A stretch of DNA of 18,029 bases from DATNPX01 sp036702975 (GCA_036702975.1 DATNPX010000022.1:1-18029); one strand, 5' to 3'. Shown: positions 6,653-16,144, counted from the stretch's first letter. Program-made: numbers and translations. The notes: generated from the letters alone by a model not told the origin.

Positions 6653-6675
6653 TCAACAACTGAAAACTTATTTCA

Positions 6676-6715
6676 ACGCGATAGTGACGACTATCGCGTG
6701 TTTTAGTTGTTTTTC
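6676..6715 (+). terminator. 10-bp stem-loop followed by T-rich run, upstream of czcB
   Basis: ACGCGATAGT (6676-6685) and ACTATCGCGT (6690-6699) pair perfectly around the loop GACG. T-rich sequence (GTTTTAGTTGTTTTT) follows. It fits an intrinsic terminator or attenuator between the Cys-rich gene and czcB, although the T-run is interrupted. The perfect dyad could also be an operator. It lies just before the GGAG at 6722-6725 of czcB. Confidence 0.5.
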
Positions 6716-6736
6716 GAAGAAGGAGCTGAAACTGCT

Positions 6737-8116
6737 ATGCAGGCGCCCGAAGACACGTCCATTTCAAAAGAGTCCGCAGACCCGGCAAAACAACGCCGAG
6801 CTTGGCTACTGACATTAGCAGCGATAGCGATTGTTGTGGTCTTGAGCGCGGTTTTGTGGTTCGCAATCGCAAATCGAACGTCTCATGAATCAGAAAAACG
6901 TGCAAAGCCTGAAGAAGAGGGCGCGCGTCAATCAGTTGAATTAAATCAAGCCACTACCAAAATCAACGTGCGTGAGATCGGACAAGAGACTCCAACGCCA
7001 GTGATTACGGTCACAGGCACAGTCGAACCGAATCAACAGAAAGTGCAAGAAATTAGCTCTCTTACAGCCGGGCGTGTCGAAGATGTAAAAGTGGCATTAG
7101 GCGATCATGTGAGCCCCGGAATGGTTCTGATCGTTATGCAGAGCCCTCAAGTTGCTGAAATGCACGGTAAATTGCATGAAGCGGAAACTAAATTGGAGTT
7201 GGCTCAATTAACACTGACCCGAGCAAAGCAAGCCGCAAACAAAGTAGCAATTTTAAAAGCGAAAGCCTCTCTGGACGAAGCACAAAGCACGCTCAAACGG
7301 ACTAACCAATTAGTCTCGGAAGGATTGACTGCTCGCAAGGATCTCGTTGCCGCGCAATCGGATTTTGAACGCGCACAAGCAGAATACAACTTTCAAAAAA
7401 ACATCTCCTTTAATCGGGAAATAGCCGACGCGACTGCAGCCGTAAAAACAGGCGAGACAGAAGAAAAGCATATTCGCGATTCGCTCAAGGCATTAAACGC
7501 ACAGTTGCCATCCAAAACAGACGGTGCCGAACATGACATATCATCTCTGGTCCTTCGCTCACCCATCTCGGGAGTAGTGATTGATCGCAGCGTCAATCCG
7601 GGCACTGGCGTAGAAGCTGGTAAACCGCTCATGACTATTGCCAACACATCTACTTTATGGGTGATAGCAAATGTGCCGGAAAATGAAATGCGCCATGTCC
7701 GGCTTGGCATGCCAGCTCGCATACTTTTAGACGGTCGAGTCATAAATGGCAACGTCAGTTTTATTGATCCAAGGCTCAACGAAGATACAAGGACATCGCG
7801 GGTCCGCATCGTCGTAAACAATCCAGACAACAGAATACAAGCCGGGTCGTTCGTCCAAATCGAATTGATGCGTCCTGTTGACCAAACAGTCTTCTATGTG
7901 CCATCAACTGCGGTGCAACAAGTGGATGGTAATTCCGTAGTTTTCGTGCAAGATAAATCCGGATTGTTTACAGTGCGTAAAGTCGATGCAGGCGACGAAA
8001 CCCAAGGGTTAGTACCGGTTAAACGCGGAATCGCTATCGGCGACAGAATCGCAGTTGAGGGTTCTTTTGTATTGAAATCGAAGCTACTTAAAGGTCAGCT
8101 CGGAGACGAAGACTGA
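6737..8116 (+). CDS. czcB: RND metal efflux, periplasmic adaptor subunit
   Basis: This 459-aa membrane-fusion protein links the inner-membrane pump to the outer-membrane channel. It has an N-terminal membrane anchor (residues about 23-46) and a first half-lipoyl segment (SLTAGRVEDVKVALGDHVSPG). A long alpha-helical hairpin follows (about 150-260), then the second half-lipoyl segment (LRSPISGVVIDRSVNPGTGV), a beta-barrel (TLWVIANVPE..., then GMPARILLDG) and a membrane-proximal domain. The ATG at 6737 has GGAG at 6722-6725, a little far; the upstream TTG at 6707 has no ribosome site. There is no His-rich N-terminal metal-binding tail. Its stop codon overlaps the czcA start (TGATG), indicating coupling. 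Confidence 0.9.
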   Translation: MQAPEDTSISKESADPAKQRRAWLLTLAAIAIVVVLSAVLWFAIANRTSHESEKRAKPEEEGARQSVELNQATTKINVREIGQETPTPVITVTGTVEPNQQKVQEISSLTAGRVEDVKVALGDHVSPGMVLIVMQSPQVAEMHGKLHEAETKLELAQLTLTRAKQAANKVAILKAKASLDEAQSTLKRTNQLVSEGLTARKDLVAAQSDFERAQAEYNFQKNISFNREIADATAAVKTGETEEKHIRDSLKALNAQLPSKTDGAEHDISSLVLRSPISGVVIDRSVNPGTGVEAGKPLMTIANTSTLWVIANVPENEMRHVRLGMPARILLDGRVINGNVSFIDPRLNEDTRTSRVRIVVNNPDNRIQAGSFVQIELMRPVDQTVFYVPSTAVQQVDGNSVVFVQDKSGLFTVRKVDAGDETQGLVPVKRGIAIGDRIAVEGSFVLKSKLLKGQLGDED

Positions 8117-11100
8117 TGATAGATGCAATTGTGAGATTTTCGGTGCAGCAACGCCTATTAGTTCTCATGGCGACAGTGTTTCTTGTTGCAGCAGGCTTGT
8201 TTAACCTGCAAAGCCTGCCCATCGACGCAGTTCCAGACATAACAAACGTTCAAGTGCAGGTTTTGACATCGGCACCGTCTTTAGCACCATTGGAAATCGA
8301 AAGGCGTATTACTTTCCCTATAGAAATTGCAATGGGTGGGTTGCCCTCAGTAGCCCAGGTGCGTTCAATCTCTAAATTCGGGATCTCGGTGGTGACGATT
8401 GTTTTTGACGAACAAGTAGACACATACTTTGCTAGACAGCTTGTTCTGGAAAGGCTGTCGCAGGTGCGGCAGCAAATTCCAGAATCGATTGGCTCCCCTG
8501 AAATGGGGCCGATATCGACGGGGTTGGGCGAAATTTACCAGTACGAACTGAAACCGGAGCCAGGGAAAAACAACGACCCGCAATATCTGCGAACTGTGCA
8601 GGACTGGACTGTCAGAAGGCAATTGATGGGACTTTCCGGCGTAGCTGAAGTAAACAGCTACGGCGGTAAGAAAAAGCAATACCAGATTCGCGTCGATCCA
8701 GCCAAGCTCATGTCCTATGGGCTTAATTTGCGGGAAGTGGTAGCGGCGGTTTTGGCAAACAATGCGAATGTCGGCGGGGCGTACATCGAGCACGGTGGCG
8801 AGCAATATATTTTGCGCGGTATCGGGCTTGCCCAAACTACAGAACAGCTCGGAAATATTGTCGTAAAGTCAGGGAAAGAGGGAGTTCCCATCTATGTGCG
8901 TGATATCGCCGAGGTCGTTACAGGCTCGGCTGTACGTCAAGGTGCTGTGGTAGCCGATGGCAAAGGTGAGATCGTGGCCGGTATTGTGATGATGCTCAAA
9001 GGTGAAAATTCGCGGTCGGTCGTTGAGAAAACGAAAAAGCGTATCGAACAAATTCAAAAGACTTTGCCTGCTGGCGTCCGCCTCAAGCCTTTCTACGACC
9101 GCTCGGAGTTAGTAGACCGCACCATCCACACAGTCGAATCAAACTTAACCGAAGGCGCCGTGCTTGTGATCGTGGTACTGCTCGTGGTGCTCGGAAACTG
9201 GCGCGGCGCGCTACTTGTGGCCAGCGTGATACCACTGGCTATGCTCTTTGCCGCCATTTGCATGAACGTCTTTAAGGTCTCGGGAAATCTTATGAGCCTT
9301 GGCGCATTGGACTTTGGCTTGATTGTCGATGGCGCCGTCGTGATGGTCGAAAATTCGATCAGGCGCCTAGCGTTGAATCAGGAGCATGGGCGTCCTGATT
9401 CAAATACAACGACTATTCTCAATGCCTGTCTTGAAGTGGGACGCCCTGTAGTTTTCGCTGTTGCAATCATCGCGATTGTTTACATGCCGATTTTTAGCCT
9501 GACAGGTATCGAAGGCAAAATGTTTAAGCCGATGTCGCTCACCATCGTTTTTGCGTTGGCAGGCTCGCTTTTACTGTCCCTTACTTACATTCCAGCAATG
9601 TTAACTCTAATTCTTCAAGGTGAAGTAAGTGAGAAAGACAGCTTTTTGGTTCGTCTAGTAAAACCTGTTTATGAGAAAGCGCTGTTTCTGGCTGCTTCCT
9701 ACAGGTTTCAGACCTTCGCGTTCGCCTTGACCCTCTTTGTGGTAAGCGTCATCACTCTTCCCATGCTTGGAGCCGAATTTATACCACGTCTGGATGAGGG
9801 TTCATTGGCGGTTCAGATTCAACAACTTCCAAGTGTATCGCTATCTCAATCAATTGCTACAACGACAAAGGCCGAGCAAGTGATCAGGTCGTTTCCAGAA
9901 GTTACTAAAGTAGTGTCAAAGATCGGGCGGGCTGAGGTTGCGACAGACCCAATGGGTGTCGACACAGTGGATGTCTACGTTGCGCTTAAGCCGCCCGATC
10001 AGTGGACCTCGGCCAAAACCCGAGAGGAGCTTGTTGACAAAATCTCAAAGGCGCTTGAAGAAAATGTACCGCAGGCAGTGTTTAGTTTTTCGCAGCCCGT
10101 TGAGCTGCGTACCGCCGAACTAATTGCTGGAGTGCGTTCAGACATCGCCGTCAAGATCTTCGGCGACGACTTAGACAAGCTGCGGGAGACTGCCGAGAAG
10201 GTTAGCAAAATCGTTGGCGGCGTTCCTGGCGCTGCTGATGTGAAAGTCGAGCAGACTGCTGGTCTGCCGCAACTTGTGATTGAGGCGGATCGAAATGCGA
10301 TAGCGCGCTACGGCATTAACGTTGAGGATGTGAACAGCTTGATCGAATCTATAATGGCGGGGCAGGCTGCGGGCATCGTATATGAGGGCGAACAACGCTT
10401 TGAGATTGTCGTGCGGCTTAATCAAGCCAGTGCAAAAGATGTTGAATCTATTCGCAAATTGCTGGTAGCGGCGCCAGCGCTCACTCCCAAGGCGGGAGGG
10501 GCAATGATTCCACTCAGCAGCCTGGCCAAGATCAGGGTTGAAGAAGGTCCGGCTCAAATTTCTCGGGAGGACCGCAGACGGCGGATCGTCGTAGAGCTTA
10601 ATGTCCGCGGTCGAGATATCGGATCATTTGTGAAAGAGGCTCAAAAACGCATTGACGAGCAAATCAAGCTGCCAGAGGGGTATTACATCCAGTGGGGCGG
10701 GCAATTTGAGAACTTGCAGCGCGCTACTTTCATGCTTTCGATCGTTGTCCCTGTTGCCTTGCTTCTTATCTTTATTTTCTTGTTCATGACTTTTGGCTCT
10801 ATAAGCCAGTCATTGCTCATTTATACCGGCATACCCTTTGCGATTGTAGGAGGCATTTTCGCTCTGGCCTTGCGCGGCATGCCGTTTTCTATTTCAGCCG
10901 GAGTTGGATTTATCGCTCTATCGGGCGTAGCTGTGTTAAACGGCGTGGTTATGGTGAGTTATATCAACACCTTGAAACACACCATGGACACGCAGAGCGC
11001 TGTCATCGAGGGAGCGCTGACGAGGTTACGACCAGTGATGATGACGGCGCTGGTTGCCAGCCTCGGCTTTTTCCCGATGGCGTTTTCCAGTTCCGCTGGC

Positions 11101-11277
11101 GCAGAAGTACAGCGCCCATTAGCGACAGTGGTTATCGGCGGCTTGATTACATCGAGCTTGCTGACTCTTTTGCTATTGCCAAATTTGTACGTCTGGTTTG
11201 AAAGCTTGGCGGATCGATTATCAAACAAGCACAAGAAGACTCGCTTACAGCGGGACTTCCCACAGGAGGTGAAGTAG
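8116..11277 (+). CDS. czcA: RND heavy-metal efflux pump, inner-membrane subunit (HME family)
   Basis: This 1053-aa protein has the normal length for CzcA. It is a proton-driven antiporter that exports divalent cations through the tripartite complex. The first membrane helix is near residues 12-30, helices 2-6 lie around 340-500, and helices 7-12 around 533-552 and 869-1035, with two large periplasmic loops. DFGLIVDGAVVMVEN (399-413) in the fourth helix carries the acidic residues of the proton relay and is the signature of the HME subfamily for divalent metals (Co/Zn/Cd). Exact metal specificity cannot be read from the sequence. It overlaps czcB by one base and is followed after five bases by the CDF gene. 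Confidence 0.95.
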   Translation: MIDAIVRFSVQQRLLVLMATVFLVAAGLFNLQSLPIDAVPDITNVQVQVLTSAPSLAPLEIERRITFPIEIAMGGLPSVAQVRSISKFGISVVTIVFDEQVDTYFARQLVLERLSQVRQQIPESIGSPEMGPISTGLGEIYQYELKPEPGKNNDPQYLRTVQDWTVRRQLMGLSGVAEVNSYGGKKKQYQIRVDPAKLMSYGLNLREVVAAVLANNANVGGAYIEHGGEQYILRGIGLAQTTEQLGNIVVKSGKEGVPIYVRDIAEVVTGSAVRQGAVVADGKGEIVAGIVMMLKGENSRSVVEKTKKRIEQIQKTLPAGVRLKPFYDRSELVDRTIHTVESNLTEGAVLVIVVLLVVLGNWRGALLVASVIPLAMLFAAICMNVFKVSGNLMSLGALDFGLIVDGAVVMVENSIRRLALNQEHGRPDSNTTTILNACLEVGRPVVFAVAIIAIVYMPIFSLTGIEGKMFKPMSLTIVFALAGSLLLSLTYIPAMLTLILQGEVSEKDSFLVRLVKPVYEKALFLAASYRFQTFAFALTLFVVSVITLPMLGAEFIPRLDEGSLAVQIQQLPSVSLSQSIATTTKAEQVIRSFPEVTKVVSKIGRAEVATDPMGVDTVDVYVALKPPDQWTSAKTREELVDKISKALEENVPQAVFSFSQPVELRTAELIAGVRSDIAVKIFGDDLDKLRETAEKVSKIVGGVPGAADVKVEQTAGLPQLVIEADRNAIARYGINVEDVNSLIESIMAGQAAGIVYEGEQRFEIVVRLNQASAKDVESIRKLLVAAPALTPKAGGAMIPLSSLAKIRVEEGPAQISREDRRRRIVVELNVRGRDIGSFVKEAQKRIDEQIKLPEGYYIQWGGQFENLQRATFMLSIVVPVALLLIFIFLFMTFGSISQSLLIYTGIPFAIVGGIFALALRGMPFSISAGVGFIALSGVAVLNGVVMVSYINTLKHTMDTQSAVIEGALTRLRPVMMTALVASLGFFPMAFSSSAGAEVQRPLATVVIGGLITSSLLTLLLLPNLYVWFESLADRLSNKHKKTRLQRDFPQEVK

Positions 11278-11282
11278 AAGCG

Positions 11283-12212
11283 ATGGCCGAGCATGACCAC
11301 GATCACAAATCAAAATCCGAAGCTGGGCATTCTCACGATAATGTTTCATCGCTGCGAAAGCTAAATAGAAAACGGCTCTGGCAGGTTTTGAGCATCTCCA
11401 GTACTTTCATGATGGTGGAATTTGTTTTCGGCTTTATGACTAAAAGCCTTGCCGTCCTAGCTGATGCTGGGCATATGTTAGGAGATGTTGCCGCAATCTC
11501 TATCGCTCTTATAGCCAGTTCTTTTGCCACGAAGGCTGCCACAAGTCAAAAAACATACGGTTACTATCGAGCCGAGATCCTGGCTTCTAGTTTTAATACC
11601 TTGTGCATGCTCGGCATGTGCGGGTTCATCCTATTTGAGGCTTATCACAGACTTTCCGAGAAAGTAGAAGTACCCGGTACGCCGTTAATTGTGATTGGTG
11701 TCATAGGCATCATCACGAACTTCATTTCTGTTCGTTTACTCGGAGCAGATGCCAAAGAGTCGCTAAATACGAAAGCGGCATATCTAGAAGTTCTTTCAGA
11801 CATGCTTGCAGCAATCGGGGTGGTGATCGCAGGCATCACCATTCAATTGACTGGATGGATGCTTGTCGACTCAGTCGTCAGTTTTCTTATCGCGATAGCG
11901 CTCATTCCACGAACATGGAGTGTGCTTATGGAGTGCGTCCACGTGCTTATGGAAGGGACTCCCGAGCGTATTGCGCTAGACGATCTTCACAAAGCCCTCA
12001 GCAGCATTGACGGAGTTATTGGAATTCATGATCTACATGTCTGGACTATAACATCCGGCATGGATGCACTTTCGGGACACGTCCAGATACAGGAAACAGC
12101 CAGTCCCCAGGCGACTTTAGAAAAAATTGCAGAGTGTTGCAGGCACCAATTCAACATAAACCACACGACTATTCAGGTGGAGGTTGCATCGTGCGAACAA
12201 AAATGCGACTGA
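11283..12212 (+). CDS. czcD: CDF zinc/cation exporter
   Basis: This 309-aa cation diffusion facilitator has a His-rich N-terminus (EHDHDHK, HSHD), six membrane helices and a cytoplasmic metal-binding domain (about 220-305, H249, H252, H266). The membrane metal site in helix 2 is canonical (LADAGHMLGD, H64 and D68). In helix 5 the usual HxxxD is EVLSD, so the site reads HD-ED (E169, D173). It moves divalent metal from the cytoplasm to the periplasm, feeding the CzcCBA pump. GGAGG at 11265-11269 lies inside the end of czcA. Its 3' end overlaps the czcC start by 22 bases. The C-terminus ends in SCEQKCD. Confidence 0.9.
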   Translation: MAEHDHDHKSKSEAGHSHDNVSSLRKLNRKRLWQVLSISSTFMMVEFVFGFMTKSLAVLADAGHMLGDVAAISIALIASSFATKAATSQKTYGYYRAEILASSFNTLCMLGMCGFILFEAYHRLSEKVEVPGTPLIVIGVIGIITNFISVRLLGADAKESLNTKAAYLEVLSDMLAAIGVVIAGITIQLTGWMLVDSVVSFLIAIALIPRTWSVLMECVHVLMEGTPERIALDDLHKALSSIDGVIGIHDLHVWTITSGMDALSGHVQIQETASPQATLEKIAECCRHQFNINHTTIQVEVASCEQKCD

Positions 12213-13513
12213 AAACTTTGTTGCTGTCTATCGGGGTATTGCCTGTGGTTTGTTCTGCTGCTGGAGCCGCTTCGGTCGATCCAAGCATCATGCCACGCAG
12301 CGCACCAGCTAACACAACGACGCCGGTTGCTCTGTCAGCGGTTTTTGATGAGTCATTAGTGAACAGCCCGCGGGCAGCTAGTATTCGTGCCGCACTCGGC
12401 ATTTCCAAAGCAGCCTATGCACAAGCATACACGCTACCAAACCCATCATTTTTCTTTCTCAATGATACTGCTCAATTGGCCCACCAGATCGGCGCGTCGG
12501 TGCCGGTCGAGCCCCCCTGGAAATTGGCGTTTCGCGTTCTTGTTGCCAGAGCGCAGATCAAACAGGTCGATCTGGAGATTGCGCGCAATTTGTGGCAACT
12601 GAGGAGCACCATTAGGCGAGCGTATCTTGATGTAGTAATGGCTAACGAAACGGCTCAGACATATGTCGAGCTGCACAGTTTAGCCAGCACACTTGAAGCG
12701 ACTGCTCGAAAAAGGTTTGCCGCAGATGACGTTGCCGCGTTAGACGTAGATCGCGCCGAACTCGTAGTGCTACAGACTGAGGCTGATGTCAAACAAAGCG
12801 AGCGCAAGGCAATTCAAGCAAAGCAACGCCTGAGTGTGCTCATGGGGCGAGATTACAAAGAAACAATCGAGGTCCCCAGACTTCCACCATTCAAGCTTCG
12901 AGCCGAAACACACGAACTATTGCCGAATTTCGCCGAAGAAATTCCGAGCCTGGAGAGGCTTATAAAGGAGGCTCTTAAGACTCGGCTCGATCTCAAAGTA
13001 ATAGAGCAAAACATCGCCGCGAACAAATCAAGCTTGCGATTGGCACGGGCGAATATTTTCCCCAACCCCGTCATTAATGTCGGCAGCTCATATTCAGGTA
13101 ATCCGCCACAACCATCAATTGCCACACGAGGATATTTCATTGGTATCACACAAGAGCTACCTGTCTTGAATTTTCAACAAGGAGAGCAAGCGCGTCTTCG
13201 GGCGATAAACATTCAACTTAGTCGTGAATTGGAATCGACAAAAAACCAGGTTACAGAAGAAGTGGTTTCAACTTATCAACAACTGTCTGCAGCACGCGAG
13301 CGCGTCCAACTCTATCAAGACAGAATTTTGCTTGCATCAGACAAGGTAGCTAACAAGGCTCGGCGCGGGTATGAAGTCGGTCAAAGCGACATCACGTCGA
13401 CATTGGCGGCACAGCAAGCTAATGTGCAAACGAAGGCAGCTTACCTTGACGCCGTGCGAGCTTACCAACAAGCGTTGACAGATTTAGAGCAAGCTATCGG
13501 ACATCCGCTATGA
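12191..13513 (+). CDS. czcC: RND metal efflux, outer-membrane factor
   Basis: This 440-aa TolC-like protein forms the outer-membrane channel of the pump. The GTG at 12191 is the best start because GGAGG (12179-12183) is seven bases upstream; the ATG at 12203 is an alternative. An N-terminal signal peptide (LLLSIGVLPVVCSAAGAAS) is present, with a Cys that might make it a lipoprotein, although no strong lipobox is visible. Two OEP repeats follow, with long helices (about 110-215 and 280-430) and beta segments such as FFFLND and NPVINVGSSY. It overlaps the CDF gene by 22 bases, so translation is probably coupled. czcC is last, while in many czc operons it is first. Confidence 0.9.
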   Translation: MRTKMRLKTLLLSIGVLPVVCSAAGAASVDPSIMPRSAPANTTTPVALSAVFDESLVNSPRAASIRAALGISKAAYAQAYTLPNPSFFFLNDTAQLAHQIGASVPVEPPWKLAFRVLVARAQIKQVDLEIARNLWQLRSTIRRAYLDVVMANETAQTYVELHSLASTLEATARKRFAADDVAALDVDRAELVVLQTEADVKQSERKAIQAKQRLSVLMGRDYKETIEVPRLPPFKLRAETHELLPNFAEEIPSLERLIKEALKTRLDLKVIEQNIAANKSSLRLARANIFPNPVINVGSSYSGNPPQPSIATRGYFIGITQELPVLNFQQGEQARLRAINIQLSRELESTKNQVTEEVVSTYQQLSAARERVQLYQDRILLASDKVANKARRGYEVGQSDITSTLAAQQANVQTKAAYLDAVRAYQQALTDLEQAIGHPL

Positions 13514-13527
13514 TTGTGCAACTGCAA

Positions 13528-13627
13528 ATTCCAAACAAATCACACAACATTCTCAACAAATACTATTGTCAAGAATGTACAATATGTAGCGGTGGGGAAT
13601 ATTCATTTTTTTCAGATTCCAAACAAA
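13528..13627 (+). repeat. 12-bp direct repeat in the convergent intergenic region
   Basis: ATTCCAAACAAA occurs at 13528-13539 and again at 13616-13627. The 228-base gap between the convergent czcC and primase genes otherwise shows no gene and no clear terminator. The repeat could mark a past insertion or be chance in AT-rich sequence. Confidence 0.3.
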
Positions 13628-13741
13628 CATCCTGGCTCCCAAAGCACTTCTTCCTCTTTTGGAGACCAGCTCGAAAGCGGAGAAATTTGGTACCGCTTAC
13701 AGTGGCACTATATTATCACTAAGCGCAGAAAGAAAATAGAT

Positions 13742-15454
13742 CTAGCCACTGCGACATGGTGGCACGGGTCCGTAAGAACGCGCAGTTAATTCTTGTCTGA
13801 GCCGAGTAATAAAGGACAGAAGCGGCACAGCGTCTTCTTCATAGGGGGCAAGACTCAAATAATTAGCCAGGACAACGAGCAGTGACTTTAATTTCGGCAC
13901 CGGCAGCTCAGAGGGCTCCTCTTTTGTTAGAGCGGCGACGTTACCCCGCCACTCCATTTCTGACGCTTCAGAGGACCTGAGAGCGGTCTTCTGTTTAGTC
14001 TGAATATCTCTTATAGATCGCATGGATAGCTCATAGACCACCCGGCGTGCTGCCAATAGCCCCGGCGGCACAATTTTTTCAGGAGCAGTGGAAGGAGGCT
14101 TGCTTGCTGAACAAGCAGCCTCCACCACAGCGTTATATTCGTGTAGACAAGTTTCAAAGAAGCCAGCAGCAAGGTCCTCATAATCTTGTCGCCAGATATC
14201 TTCATGGTTGTATAGGGTCTTCCGGGCGCAACCGGCTGACTCTTGTAGCTCGACAGTCGTGAAAGACCGATTCAGTTTTTTAAGCCGGTCTAGAGCGTCG
14301 GCGATCCGTTGGCGAGCATTGCTTTTGCGATTAGCATTTTCGCGAATCCAGGAAATCGGAACCACAGGCGAATACTTTATGGGCTCGTCGGTTTTTTTGT
14401 GGGACGGTAGCCAGCTGGTTGCACGGTCCACCTGAGCGATAGCGTCAGCTCTGCCTTTGTTTAAGTCTTCGCTGTGACCATTGTGACGAGCGTCCAGAAA
14501 TTCCCGGATGGCCCACTTGCGCTCTTCGGCGTAGCCGTAGCCTAACGCGGGCAGGTCGCGGCCGGGGTCACCGTAAAAGAAATAGTGCCCCAAGGTATAG
14601 ATAGCGTCTGCACGCTGAGACGGTCCAGACAGCCCTTCAAGATGGTACTGGCGTCCTTTGTACCAGGTATCAACTTTCATGCCAGGCGGGATTTGCCCGA
14701 AGACAGAAGTTACAAAAGAACTGAATTCGCTTGTTGGTGCAGGTGTTTCACGTCGACGAAGAGGAACAACATTATTGGACGCAGGCGCAACTCCATGGCT
14801 AGCGGCAGCAGTCTTGCGCCCTTCAAGGTCCCTGACATGCGCCTTAAGCTGGCGGAAGTCCTTAAAGGAATTGGCATCAGATTCAAGACAATCAAGAAAA
14901 AACTCGAGTGCTTTGGTGGCACTCATCTCTTCGCGATAATGATCTATGTCGAGTGTTCTCTTATCGAGCCATGCCCAGCCCGGCTGAAGGGGAAGTCGCA
15001 AACCTTTGCCCTTCGAGCCATTGCCAGGATTGGGAAATACTTCCAGCACGCCGTCAGCCACGACAAAGTCACTTAAAGACAGCAAGTGCACAAGCTGTTT
15101 CCGGAGGTCGGCGCTACTGATCTGCTCATCAAAAAATATATAAAGATGCCAGCCCCCACTAAAGCTCGACCGATAAAGGGAGCATCGGCCAAGGCCTGCC
15201 TTTGTCAGAACTTTTAGAAGACGATCGAGCTGAGACTTATTATGGTACTTGCTCTTTGCGTCTATATCGAGCACAGCAAAGCGAGTGGTCTTACCGGAAC
15301 GAGTGCCTATAAATTTGTTATGTGCACAAGAGATTGCTTTTAAGATCTCGGTGTCGGTTAGTTTCCAGCACTCGTCGGCAGACAACCAGTGAGCACCATT
15401 GAATGGCCGATAAATATAACCGTAGCGATGGAACAGCTCAACGAACTGTGCCAC
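13742..15454 (-). CDS. Archaeo-eukaryotic-type primase, probable plasmid replication protein
   Basis: This 570-aa protein has an N-terminal AEP primase/polymerase domain (about 1-170). The metal-binding DxD is VLDID (D63, D65), followed by the SxGxH-type motif SGGWHLYIF (S99, H103). A third motif, LEVFP (E138), then KGKGLRLPL, matches primases of TOTE/plasmid-replication type. A helical region (about 245-345, PriCT-like) and a helix-turn-helix (FTTVELQESAGCARKTLYN, 398-416) follow. No helicase motifs are visible. The GTG at 15454 has a G-rich ribosome site, but the same frame stays open to 15586 and encodes plausible protein (FFPRGWEPY just before), so the true N-terminus may lie upstream. 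Its neighbours (repeat array, HTH coiled-coil gene, recombinase) support a replication initiator or primase. Confidence 0.8.
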   Translation of the reverse strand: MAQFVELFHRYGYIYRPFNGAHWLSADECWKLTDTEILKAISCAHNKFIGTRSGKTTRFAVLDIDAKSKYHNKSQLDRLLKVLTKAGLGRCSLYRSSFSGGWHLYIFFDEQISSADLRKQLVHLLSLSDFVVADGVLEVFPNPGNGSKGKGLRLPLQPGWAWLDKRTLDIDHYREEMSATKALEFFLDCLESDANSFKDFRQLKAHVRDLEGRKTAAASHGVAPASNNVVPLRRRETPAPTSEFSSFVTSVFGQIPPGMKVDTWYKGRQYHLEGLSGPSQRADAIYTLGHYFFYGDPGRDLPALGYGYAEERKWAIREFLDARHNGHSEDLNKGRADAIAQVDRATSWLPSHKKTDEPIKYSPVVPISWIRENANRKSNARQRIADALDRLKKLNRSFTTVELQESAGCARKTLYNHEDIWRQDYEDLAAGFFETCLHEYNAVVEAACSASKPPSTAPEKIVPPGLLAARRVVYELSMRSIRDIQTKQKTALRSSEASEMEWRGNVAALTKEEPSELPVPKLKSLLVVLANYLSLAPYEEDAVPLLSFITRLRQELTARSYGPVPPCRSG

Positions 15455-15807
15455 ATACGGTTCCCACCCCCTCGGGAAGAACTGTTCGCGCGCAAATCTA
15501 GGTTGCGCACTCGAAGCGTCGGAGCGCGCAGAAACAAGGCCGTTGATAGTCGGTCTCCCAAAGTTAATTAGGGATGAGTTGACCTATCCAGACCGTTCGT
15601 TTATTCTGAAGCCACATCGCGAAATTCTGAAAGCGCGAAGACAACTGAATACGAGGTCCGTAAAAAGGTCTCACAAAAAGCATCGCCGCAAGCGGTGTTT
15701 TTTGCTTTAGTAGATTGTTTGAGTCAGCGGTTCTGCTTTCTAGGGAGCCCGGCTCCTGGATGTCTAAAAGATATACACCGGCTTTTCTTTGCCAAGTGCC
15801 ACCAGCC

Positions 15808-15836
15808 ACTATATAAGGTGCCTGGCAATCGATCAA
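15808..15836 (-). promoter_or_regulatory. Candidate minus-strand promoter for the primase gene
   Basis: On the minus strand TTGATC (15831-15836) and TATAGT (15808-15813) are separated by 17 bases. This is a fair sigma-70-type promoter with a five of six -10 match. It points towards the primase gene and would give a leader of about 350 bases. Confidence 0.45.
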
Positions 15837-15958
15837 TACTTTAGATCTCTAAAATCGAGATCGGTCGGCACTTCGGTATAAGCCTGAATTAGCCCGAAGT
15901 TTCCTTCTGGGTCTCAAACCTAGTCAGCGACTCAATTTAGCTAAGCTAACGGGGTGTA

Positions 15959-16082
15959 TCCCGAAGCGACACCGAAATCATTGCGAAGTAGAAGCGATCA
16001 CCCAGAAGCATCGCGAAGTCATCCCGAAGCATCCAGAACGAAGCGGGAAAAGCCATCCAGAAGAACACAGAAGAGCCGGAAG
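15959..16082 (+). repeat. Left half of phased array: GAAG-core elements about every 10-11 bp
   Basis: GAAG or one-base variants start at 15963, 15974, 15985, 16005, 16015, 16026, 16036, 16047, 16060, 16070 and 16079. Most steps are 9-13 bases, close to one helical turn, with one double step. Frequent context is ATCC(C/A)GAAGCAT. CCAGAAGCAT (16002) and CCCGAAGCAT (16023) are 21 bases apart. Such phasing places all cores on one face of the DNA. Confidence 0.65.
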
Positions 16083-16144
16083 TCCTTACAGGGCAATAGA
16101 TGGCGGTCTCAACAGAAACGAGCCCAAAGTGCTTCTCGGAGCCC

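Noticed and set aside
13514..13789. Small plus-strand open frames after czcC
   Set aside because: They have no ribosome sites or family resemblance and partly overlap the end of the primase gene.
15564..15836. 90-aa minus-strand open frame upstream of the primase
   Set aside because: It starts with TTG without a ribosome site, overlaps a candidate promoter and resembles no family I know.
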